From contig JAILHX010000126.1 in NCBI GenBank assembly GCA_024695565.1, positions 1 to 29,101 on the forward strand: a stretch of DNA of 29,101 nucleotides. The letters are read 5' to 3'. The translations under genes and the position numbers were made by a program. Position 1 is the stretch's first letter. Every line of letters begins with the position of its first letter. Source of the stretch: Saccharofermentans sp. (GTDB lineage: Bacteria > Bacillota_A > Clostridia > Saccharofermentanales > Saccharofermentanaceae). Shown piece after piece: positions 15,075 through 24,500 of the stretch. The notes under the pieces are model-generated. The model was given only the letters and a program-made list of their open reading frames with translations. It made no database searches and was not told the DNA's origin.

Positions 15075-16571
15075 TCAGTTTGCCTCCTCTTCAGTTACTT
15101 GTTCAGCGGATGGATCTCCGGCAGCAAGTGTGCATACCACGTTGATCTGCCAGCTCTTACCGTCGGAAGATAATGAATAGCCTGTATAATCAACGCTTTG
15201 GAAAATATCCATTGCCATAAGATCTGCAATATACTCATTGATATCTTCAACAACAGGTGAAGAAGCGGTTATGCTGAAAACCCCGGATGAAGCACTGTAT
15301 GATTTGAAAGTGACACTTACATCGTGGCTGTTTGCAGCAGTAAGTATCTCAGTATTAATGGATGAATCCGGGACCGGATAAGAATTTATATTGTCAAGAA
15401 GGATGTCAACTCCTCCCTGTACGTTTCCGATCTCAGCCATGTTATCGTACATGGCATCATATTCGGCAATGTCAGATATAACATCCGGGTCGTTGATGTA
15501 GCTCTCGATCTTGTCAAGTTCTGACTGTTTAACTGTCTTGATGACAAGTGTAACTGCATAAGCAGACAGTACAACTACCAAAGCGATAATGAAGGGGACA
15601 AGGAGCTTCCTAAACCAGTTATCACCAGCGGTCTTTTTCTTGCTCTGCCTTGTGTTCTTTAAGATCGGAATTCTTTCATCTATCCTTCTTAGTCCTGATA
15701 TAGGATATACATAGAAAGGGAAAGATGTAGGATCATTGGCCATCGAAGTGCCTGAAGGGGGCTGGACTATGGAAATATCAGCTGCGCTGTCTATATTGAG
15801 TATATCGTTGGCCAGCTGATTGACCTGGGCGTTGGTAAGTCCGGCAAACATAACATCTCTGATCGTCTCGGTGAGATGCTGTGCTGATATAAACTGCCTG
15901 ATAGAAGATATCGATGCATAGATCTCATTTGCAAATTCAGGTGTTCCCGGAGCTGCAAATATTCTTGACGTGGAATCATAGTAATACTTTCCTTCGGAGA
16001 AGAAGATGGTTACCAATGACTTACCGTCAATGATCATGTAAAGAACAGTCTTACCGGCAGCCTGCTTTGTGAAAAACTCTGTGGCAAGCTGTACACCATT
16101 ATGGATAGACTTGAGCTTGAGTCCTGCTTTACTGAAGATCTCGACGTATTTGTTTACAAAATCGATTTCCGCCGTCTCATAGATAACGTTCTGTGTTTTT
16201 GTCTTGTTGTCTTTAGAAACAACATACCATCCGGTTACAGGGTTTTGGAATCTTCCGTATTCTGACTCGGAAGTCTCCCTCTCGATAAACTCAGTGGTCT
16301 TTTTATCAGAAAGCAGCGGTGCATTCGACCTGTTAGCACGAAGCTGGGGGCTGTTGATGATAAGCGTTACTTCAGACTTCGGAAGCTTATTCATCTGCCA
16401 AGCCTGTTTAAGAGTCTCGATAACGATGTCCTGATCCATTACGACACCGTTCAGGACGGCTCCTTCGGGTAACGGAGCTGAGAAGAGCTTGGAGACCTTC
16501 ACACCGTCGGAGACCGAAGATCCTGATGCTATCTGTATATTGGTATTTGACAGAAATACTACTTCAGACAT
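15075..16571 (-). CDS. PilM-PilN fusion-type pilus assembly protein
   Basis: This 498-residue protein appears to combine two usually separate components. Residues 1-~300 resemble the actin-like, cytoplasmic PilM/GspL ATPase fold, with alternating strands such as 'EVTLIINSPQLRANR' near 67, 'FSKAGLKLKSIHNGVQLA' near 146, 'KTVLYMIIDGKSLVTIFF' near 174, and a later 'RDVMFAGLTNAQVNQLA' motif. After a basic linker (KNTRQSKKK at 305-313) a single membrane helix follows (~321-346), then a PilN-like extracytoplasmic region with a coiled-coil start and a ferredoxin-like beta-alpha-beta domain (~410-482). Standard PilM is about 350 residues and PilN about 180, so the length fits a fusion. GspL has the same topology, so a GspL-type description is also acceptable. 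It is joined to the PilO-like gene by a 1-base gap. Confidence 0.78.
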   Translation of the reverse strand: MSEVVFLSNTNIQIASGSSVSDGVKVSKLFSAPLPEGAVLNGVVMDQDIVIETLKQAWQMNKLPKSEVTLIINSPQLRANRSNAPLLSDKKTTEFIERETSESEYGRFQNPVTGWYVVSKDNKTKTQNVIYETAEIDFVNKYVEIFSKAGLKLKSIHNGVQLATEFFTKQAAGKTVLYMIIDGKSLVTIFFSEGKYYYDSTSRIFAAPGTPEFANEIYASISSIRQFISAQHLTETIRDVMFAGLTNAQVNQLANDILNIDSAADISIVQPPSGTSMANDPTSFPFYVYPISGLRRIDERIPILKNTRQSKKKTAGDNWFRKLLVPFIIALVVVLSAYAVTLVIKTVKQSELDKIESYINDPDVISDIAEYDAMYDNMAEIGNVQGGVDILLDNINSYPVPDSSINTEILTAANSHDVSVTFKSYSASSGVFSITASSPVVEDINEYIADLMAMDIFQSVDYTGYSLSSDGKSWQINVVCTLAAGDPSAEQVTEEEAN

Positions 16572-16603
16572 TTGAATTAATTCCTTTCTCAGACTGCTTT
16601 ATT

Positions 16604-17800
16604 TTATGATCCGGCCCCAATCGTTTGATAGGACTGATAGATAGGATAGATGACAGATATCATTATGAATCCGACTACAACAGCCATTAAGACGATCATG
16701 ACAGGTTCGATATATGAAGTCAGGCGGACAAGAGCCTGCTTGGAGTAGAAATCGAGATCATTAGCTACCGACTCGAGCATATCACCGAGCATACCGGTCT
16801 CTTCGCCGACCTTGATGGTAGAAGGAAGCTTAGAGACAAAGCCGTCAACATTCTGCAGTGCGGAAGATAAGGGCATACCGCCTGAGACCTGTCTTTCAAC
16901 TTCGTCGAACTGTGCTTCGATATACTTGTTGCCGATAGTACCGCGTGATATCTGAATACAGCTGTGGATCGGTATTCCGGCAGAATAAAGCGAACTCATC
17001 GTACGCGCGAATCTGGCTGAATAGATGACCTTCGTGAGTTTTCCCCATCCGGACAGTACTTTAAAGTGATCGATGTTATATCTGACCACCGGAATCTTAA
17101 TGATGATCTTTCCGAAGATGATGATCAGGACTAGTGCGATAGCGAGTATGTACCACTTATTAGCTACAAAATCTGAGATAGCCATAAGTATTCTCGTCGG
17201 AAGAGGAAGAGAGGGAAGCGTTGCAAAAATGTCTTCAAACTGGGGTAAGACATATCCGAAAAGTATAGCTACTACTATGACGATCAAGACACTAAGGATC
17301 TTCGGATAAGTAAGTGAATTCTTAGCGGTCTGCTCTAACTGCGCTTCGCTCGTATATTGTTCTGCGAGCCGCATGCAAGTTGTATCCAAAGTACCTGATG
17401 TTTCAGCAGCTCTGATCATGAATATCAGAAGCGGCGGGAATGCAGGCTCCAGCTCTGCCATGGCGGAAGAAAGAGAAACACCCTGAACGATGCGGTCGCG
17501 GAGTCTTAGATACAACTGTCGTTCATAATCTGAGATCGATTCGTCATTAGCAATGATCTCAATGGCCTTAACGAGGGTTACGCCGGCCTTTATAAGAGTT
17601 CCGAGCTGTCTGCAGAAGTCAGCAAGCTTCGGCTTTTTGAGAGGTTTTAATGCCATATTTCTTGTAATAGGCTTTGCTTCCAGCAAAAGAAGTCCGGATT
17701 CACGGAATCTTCTCTGAAGATCTGTCTCGTCGAAAGCATCAGCTTTGCCTCTTACGATCTTTCCTTTACTGTCTTGTGCCTGATACTTGTATTCCGGCAT
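16604..17800 (-). CDS. pilC: Type IV pilus inner-membrane platform protein (PilC/GspF family)
   Basis: This 398-residue platform protein sits at the centre of the pilus machine and couples the PilB motor to pilin insertion. It starts with the typical MPEYKYQAQDSKGKIVRGKADA and contains two T2SSF domains. The first (~65-190) has FCRQLGTLIKAGVTLVKAIE and the second (~265-390) has FARTMSSLYSAGIPIHSCIQ, the characteristic duplicated motif. Each is followed by hydrophobic helices (~165-190, ~212-232, ~370-392). Length and layout are normal for the family. It lies second in the minus-strand operon, 34 bases after the orphan bitopic gene, and is followed 32 bases later by the PilM-PilN fusion. Confidence 0.94.
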   Translation of the reverse strand: MPEYKYQAQDSKGKIVRGKADAFDETDLQRRFRESGLLLLEAKPITRNMALKPLKKPKLADFCRQLGTLIKAGVTLVKAIEIIANDESISDYERQLYLRLRDRIVQGVSLSSAMAELEPAFPPLLIFMIRAAETSGTLDTTCMRLAEQYTSEAQLEQTAKNSLTYPKILSVLIVIVVAILFGYVLPQFEDIFATLPSLPLPTRILMAISDFVANKWYILAIALVLIIIFGKIIIKIPVVRYNIDHFKVLSGWGKLTKVIYSARFARTMSSLYSAGIPIHSCIQISRGTIGNKYIEAQFDEVERQVSGGMPLSSALQNVDGFVSKLPSTIKVGEETGMLGDMLESVANDLDFYSKQALVRLTSYIEPVMIVLMAVVVGFIMISVIYPIYQSYQTIGAGS

Positions 17801-17834
17801 ATGCTAAGATCCTTTCCGAAAATTATACAAAACG

Positions 17835-18329
17835 CTATCCAAGCTCAAAATTAAATAATTTGAGGGAATAATAAACCTCAAAATCTCCCTCCAAGCCTGC
17901 TGAAAGACCATTTTGGGAACCTGTATCCGTATAGACCACTTCATAAAGGCCGGTGCGGTACTCAAACTTCAAAGGACCTATGCTGTCATCGTCCCAGTCA
18001 TACAGGATGATCGTTCCGTCGCACATGGACAGATCGGCGATCTTATCCTCAGCACCGCTTGCGAGTCCGTTGCTGCTGCCGGGGTCATATAATGAAACCA
18101 TAGAGCCGTAATACTCGGTGCCGACCGCGATGAGAGCTTTGCGCACGTCGCGGGCTTCCTTGTAGGCTTCGCGCGCGCCGGAATCGATCAGGAACCATAG
18201 AGCCAAAATAAGCAACAATATAAGGACAACCATTGAAACAAGGATTATCCGTAGTATGTCTGCGGAATTGCTACGCCGGTAAAACTGCGTGCCTTCCACA
18301 TGGGCTTCTGTGGCATTTATTTCTGACAC
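17835..18329 (-). CDS. Bitopic membrane protein of unknown function, first gene of the pilus operon
   Basis: I do not recognise this 164-residue protein. It starts at a GTG (18329) with a good GGGGGA RBS; no upstream ATG is better. A polar N-terminus (~25 residues) leads into one strongly hydrophobic helix (~27-49), then an amphipathic helix 'GAREAYKEARDVRKALIAV' and a C-terminal, beta-rich region with an acidic DWDDDS stretch. This general outline (helix N, beta C) recalls a pilin, but there is no G/A-FTLVE-type cleavage site and the N-terminus is too long and too polar for a leader. It may be a pilus-specific assembly or anchoring factor. It heads the machinery operon and is divergent from the giant pilin-adhesin, so a role in handling that protein is conceivable but unsupported. 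Confidence 0.75.
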   Translation of the reverse strand: MSEINATEAHVEGTQFYRRSNSADILRIILVSMVVLILLLILALWFLIDSGAREAYKEARDVRKALIAVGTEYYGSMVSLYDPGSSNGLASGAEDKIADLSMCDGTIILYDWDDDSIGPLKFEYRTGLYEVVYTDTGSQNGLSAGLEGDFEVYYSLKLFNFELG

Positions 18330-18350
18330 TTGAAAGTCCCCCTTATATGA

Positions 18351-18379
18351 AAAATACTAACACACAATAAAAAGTTAAA
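18351..18379 (-). promoter_or_regulatory. Candidate promoter of the pilus machinery operon
   Basis: On the minus strand TTTAAC (18374-18379) and TATTTT (18351-18356) are separated by 17 bases, each matching four of six consensus positions. Transcription would start about 15 bases before the GTG. Weak, tentative call. Confidence 0.3.
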
Positions 18380-18457
18380 CTACTCAAAAGGGCTTGATTG
18401 TTACAATTTGGTAATAGAATTAACATAGAATTTATTATGCAAAGGTCTTTCGTGCGT

Positions 18458-18463
18458 TATAAT
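18458..18463 (+). promoter_or_regulatory. Candidate -10 box for the giant pilin-adhesin gene
   Basis: A perfect TATAAT lies 59 bases before the likely GTG start. The -35 region (TTATGC, 18435-18440) matches poorly and no TG extension is present, so the promoter may need an activator. Confidence 0.4.
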
Positions 18464-18521
18464 TACGGTGAATAAAACTGTATCTTTCAGATCCTTTGAG
18501 TGAATGCTTTTTGGAGGAACC

Positions 18522-21500
18522 GTGAAAAGATTGTTCAGGACAGCCGATACTTACCGCAGACGTCGCACGAGAATGCGCGACGGCTTTACATTGGTAGAAC
18601 TTATAGTAGTCCTTATTATTTTGGCTATCCTTGCTGCTGCCGGCATCTTCGTTGCTGTTGGATATATCGACCGTTCCAAGTTTGATCAGAATTCCCAGGA
18701 TGCAATTACTATATACCAGACCGCTCAGGCTGTTTTGTCGCAGAAGATGTCAAACGGCACACTTGACGGATGGGTAAAAGGAATAGATGGTGTCAAGTCA
18801 AGTGCGGTCTTTACTGAAGAAGAGATAACAGATCTTGAGACAGGTGCAAAGGATGACCAGTCCATCAACAAGCGAGTGTCACTTACTTTTAATCCTGACA
18901 CTTCTGCTAACCCTGAAGATAAATATCTTTATGATCTTTTATCAGGCTATTTCTATGATCTTTCGATCTTTTCAGGAACAATCTCTCTTGAACTTGATGT
19001 AACAGCCACATATGGAGAAGGCCAGGTTAATTACTCAGCAAAGGTTCTGTCAGCTTTTTACAGCAAACAGAATAATAACCCTGATGGCGGATGGGACGAA
19101 CTTTGCATCGGTCGCGCCGCCGGTTACAACGGTTACAGTCTGGAATTCCCCGATCTTCCTTATGCAAAAGGTGATGATGGTTACAAGTACCGCCGTACTA
19201 AGAGTTTGGTCGGCTGGTTTAACGGCACTGCCGAATCAGTTTCCGGAGTATCTCCGGTATTTCTTCCCCAATCAAAGATCAATCTGCTTGAAGGTCATAT
19301 CGTAGCAGGAACGGAAACAGGTTATCTGTTTAATCTCCGCAACGGTGAGACTCTTGATGTAGCCTGGGCGGTCTTTGACAAAGACGGCACGGCACGTGAG
19401 AATCACAACGAGAATATTGTTATTACATTAAAGAGTGCGGGAGGAGGAGTTCCTTCGCTTGAAGCTTTATATGGCAACGATACAAGTGATGCAATGTTTA
19501 AGGATGGGATCAGGCTTGTAATAACACCTGATAACTTAAGTGCATTCTTATCTTCTGTCGATGGTAAACCCGCTTGGGTTAAGACGGAATACGTTACGGG
19601 AATCAGGCCTGAGAACGGGTTTGCGATTACCAGGACAACACGCGAAGGATTTATAAATGTTGATGTTACATGTGGCGGAACATCTCTTGGAACTTATGCT
19701 TTCCCTATTTCGGTAACGGAAGTAACCGGCGACGGAAGAATAGGAACGTCCAGAGATCCTGAAGGTGATCTCGCATCCTACTATGAGTTCAGGCTCTCTG
19801 TTGACGCCATGATGGAAAGAGATGACGAGATATCTACTAATGTCTCAAAACATTTCAGCATAGACAGATTAACAGGATATGAGACTAATGATGGTCTGAC
19901 CAGAACGATCCCGAGAAATATCTATGCGACATTGAGCGGCACCTGGAATTATTATGACGAATCCGGAGCTGCAAATTCTCATACTGTCACTGAAGGCGAT
20001 CCTACATTGGCAGCCAGAGCGGTCGATGATCCGGTCTATCAGACTGAGATCTCCACAAACGGTAAACTTGTTTATAACTATTCGGTAGTTGAAGGCAGGG
20101 GAGCCTACGACGGTGAAGACAGCTTCGAAGGTTCTTTGACCATTACAGGTAGATGTGTCGTAAATACACTTTTCGGAGATCTGAATTACGGCAATTTTGT
20201 CGGTCAGCTTGTTTCAGGAACTGAGTGGGGTGCTACAGGCGGTAATGCTGTGATCACTTCTTACCGTCATCTTTATAATATCCGCAAGATCAATCAGAAT
20301 AAGGTTGCAACGTTCAGGATCGCAAAGGATATCGATTGGTATATTCATAAGACTGTAGTGATCAATGGCGTTGTTACTGATCTGTATGACAGTGAAGTGC
20401 GCGTATTTACCTGCAAGAGTACAAACAGAGCATATTCCCCTGTCGATAGTGGCGCTTTGAAGATCGTATCGTTCCCGGCATTTGCAAAACTCTATGCCGG
20501 CCATACTCTTACTTCCGTATCTGACGCTTCCGCTAAGGCATATTCGATCAATAATGTCCAGCTCCGCAATGCTTCGTTCATAAAGAACTCGGATCAGGGT
20601 TATGCTCTGATATGTCAGAACCTGGGAACTGTCTCTAACATATATACTAATAATCTGAATCTCGTCCTTGCAGACGTTCCAAACGGCCGTGAGAGTGATT
20701 ATAAAGGCGGAAATGCAGTTGCATCTTCCATTTGTCCTGACGGCGGTATAGCTCTTAATCAGACACAAAACATTAAGCTTTCAGATTATCCTGTCGGAGG
20801 ACTTATCGGATCCAATAACGGCTTAGTCGGAAATCCTGATACAACAGTCGGTGATGACTTCAATACCGTGCAGATGAAGAACAGCATCGTCCTTGCCGGC
20901 GAATACTGGAATCATGGAAAGTATAATTATGGAACAGGTATAGTTATCGGAAAGAACATGGGCCTTTCTGCTGACAGTTCTGCTTACGGCGTTATCGAAG
21001 TAAGAGGCACGTTTGCCGTATCAGGTTATGTCTACACAGGCGGAGTCATCGGATGGAATAACAATGCCGATATCGACGCAAGGCTTATTGTTGACGGCTT
21101 TGCAGACGGAACATCTGAATTCACTCTTCCGAGACAAGCCAATATGGATACGAATATGACATGCTGTGTTACAGGTATGAAGTCTACAGGCGGCGTTATA
21201 GGTTATATCGAGAAGTCTAAATTCGGAACGGGCAGCTTAAATGAAGACAACCTGTTTACTCCTGCTGAAGTAAAGCGCAATGAGAACGGATCATTGTCAT
21301 TTAACGATAGAGGAGATAATGAGTTTAATATCTTTGTAAATCTGCCATCAGATTCCCTCATCTATCAGAGTAATAACATCACTGAATTTGGTATCGGCGG
21401 TGCTATAGGATACTTAAGAGAATGTGACGGACAGTACCTGAGTATCCGAATAAGCAATGCTGGTAATGTAATTCTTACAACTAACACATGGAATTTCTGT

Positions 21501-24500
21501 GGCGGAGTAATCGGATGGGATAAGATGACTTCGACAGAGAGGATCTTCATTGATGCACAGAATCTCGAAGGTTCAAGGATAGGTTCATTATCTGATACGC
21601 AGAACTGTCCCACACATGTAGGTGGTGTATTCGGATCTGTTGAGGATCCCGCTAATAACCGAGTAATAGCTGTAAATGTGTCAAACAGTGGCACCATAGT
21701 TTCCACGACGCAGGGCAAAGACCAGGGTACTGGCGGTGTTTTTGGCGGTTTAGGAAACAAAGTGAAAACACAATTTTTGTTAAATGTTGTTAATGAAGAT
21801 ACATCTAAACTCATCGTTAACCAGGCTGGTAACGGAAGGAAGTACGGTGGTGCAGGCGGAGCTATTGGTGGCGTTAATTGGGAGGACGGCAACTCGTCAT
21901 GGAATCCTGATAATATGCTTTTTGTTGAAAACCATGGAACGATATCTGGAAGGTGTTTCATAGGTGGTGCTATTGGTGCTTCATATAAGAACATGGCTGG
22001 ACGCATCGATGTAATAAATGACGGTGCTTCGATCACTGCAATTCAGGATAATATCGGCGGTGCCATTGGATATACAGGTAATGGCGATACTGGCGATTGC
22101 AGGTTAACCGGAACGATCAATGTTATCAATAAGAATGGAACGCTTATCGAAGGCGCACAATATGTCGGCGGTGCTGTTGGAAGGATGAGCAGTATTGATT
22201 ACGATTATTCGAGTCGTCAGGCAGGAAACATCAACGTCATTAATGATAATGCATCTATCAGCGGCACTTTTACTAGCTCACATGCCGGTGGTGCTGTCGG
22301 TTACATGTATACAAATAATGGAAGCATTATAGTTGAAAACAGGAATGAGACAATCATAAGAGGAGCTCAGTATCTCAGCGGTGCCGTTGCAAGTGTCAAT
22401 ACAAATAATGGTTATTGGATTGACGGAGTTTTAAATAAAGCAGAAATCATAGTAATAACAACGGATTCTTCTATTTTAGGTACGAATAAAAACGTAGGCG
22501 GAGCTGTCGGAATTTTCAGATCTAATGACGGCAATTCAGGTCATATCGAATCAACGCTTTCCAACAGCACCATAACCGGAACTGAGGATGTAGGTGGCGC
22601 AATCGGTCACGCAACAAAGAATAACAACAGCGGTACTGGTAATGAAGGTGAGATCATTGCCAATAACAAAGCAGGATCTCTTATCAGCGGTACCACTTAT
22701 GTCGGCGGTGTTATGGGCAGCATGGGCAATAACACTGAAAATAATGGTAATATTACCGCCAATAACAATACCGGTGTTACGATTACCGCTTCAGGTAATT
22801 ATGTCGGCGGTGTCGCAGGAAATGCTTACAAGAATAACGGAATAGTAACGGCCTACAACGATTCGGCGACAATAAAGGGCAATCAGTACACTGGTGGTGT
22901 CTTCGGAGCTGTAGCCAATGCCAATAATGACAATAACGGTACTATCAGGGCATACAATACTAATGCAAGCTTTAGTGGTACCGACAACAATATGGGCGGA
23001 CTTATCGGATATACGAAGAGCGGTAATAACGGAACTCTTTATGTGGAAAACACTGAGTCGACTTTTACAGGTAAAGGCAACATCGGCGGACTTATCGGAT
23101 GTATTGACAATACTGTAAGGATTGGCGGAACTGTTCAAGTCGTCAATTCCTCTCTGGAGGTAAATGCCACAGCCGATAATATCGGTGGTGCTGTTGGAAG
23201 TATGGGAAAGCCGGTCAGCACTATAGGCACTCAAAGCTTTATTATAACCAACAGTGATTCCGTGCTAAAGTCCATCGGAAGTTCAGTTGGCGGCGTCATT
23301 GGATGGGCAAGGAATATCGAAGTCAATCTTACTGTTACAAACGACAATACGTTAATCCAGGCACAGAGCAATGCCGGTGGTGTTATCGGTTGTTTTGAAG
23401 CTAATAGTAACACTTTCTGGTCTTCATTGACTGCCAACAATAAGAATGGGACCACGATAACTACTGACGGAAATTGCGCGGCAGGCGTTGCAGGTTGGCT
23501 GAAGAATACTTATGGTGGTACTTTTACAGCTAATAATGAGAACACGACTATCAGAGCAGGCGGAGACAATGCCGGCGGAGTTATCGGAAAACCTGATACC
23601 CCTACAGGACATCAGTTTGATGCAGTAGCCAATAATACGGCTGCAAATATTGAAGCCGGTAATACGAATGCCGGCGGCTGTATCGGTTTTTGCGGATTCC
23701 TGGATTACAACCAGGATATTACGGCTAATAATACTGATACAACTATCAAGGCAAATAACCTTGTCGGTGGAGCTATCGGAAGTGTCGGTAATGATAACAC
23801 TGATGGTTCTGCTAATAACGGACAGATTATTGCCAATAATTCCGGTTCTCATATTACAGGAACAAATACCGGTGACAGTCATGTCGGCGGTGCAGTCGGA
23901 CGTGTTTACAGGAACAAGCGCTTGATCTCGGCAACTAATGATTCTACAACGATCGAAGGCTATCAGAACATCGGCGGTGTTGTCGGTACTATTAACGGAG
24001 AGTTGTATAGGGATGCTTCGGTAGTGGGAAAATCAAGTAATAATTCTGCGATCAACGGCACAAATTATGTTGGTGGTGCAGTCGGAGAGTCAAATTATAC
24101 CAACAACGGAACTATCACTTCTGAAGTGGTCAATTCTACGATATCAGGATCTGATAATTTTGTGGGCGGTGCAGTAGGTGCCTTTACGGGTAATAATATT
24201 GTTAACAATAACATAATAACTGCATCTCTCAGCGGCTCTACAGTTAAGGGTAAGAGCTATGTCGGCGGTGCGGTCGGAGATTTGAGGCAAAATAATTTTG
24301 AATCTTCGACTTGGCTTACAGGTAAGATCACTGCTGCGCTCGAGGATACTTCAGTTGTCAAAGCTGATTCGAATTACTGCGGCGGTGCTGTAGGAAATAT
24401 CTATATCAATTACGGTGATATAGATTCGACGATCAGCAACTCATCAGTAACCGGAGCTGATTTTGTCGGCGGTGCTGTTGGCCGTGAGACAAATTATAAC

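Noticed and set aside
18504..18506. ATG as start of the giant protein
   Set aside because: There is no RBS before it, and GGAGG lies downstream of it, correctly placed for the in-frame GTG at 18522, although with a short 4-base spacing.
20214..22036. Two long minus-strand open frames (184 and 223 codons) inside the giant gene
   Set aside because: The repeated Gly/Asn codons of the sense strand yield stop-poor antisense frames with repetitive APPIAPP-like or ISV-rich text; no domain or start signal supports them.
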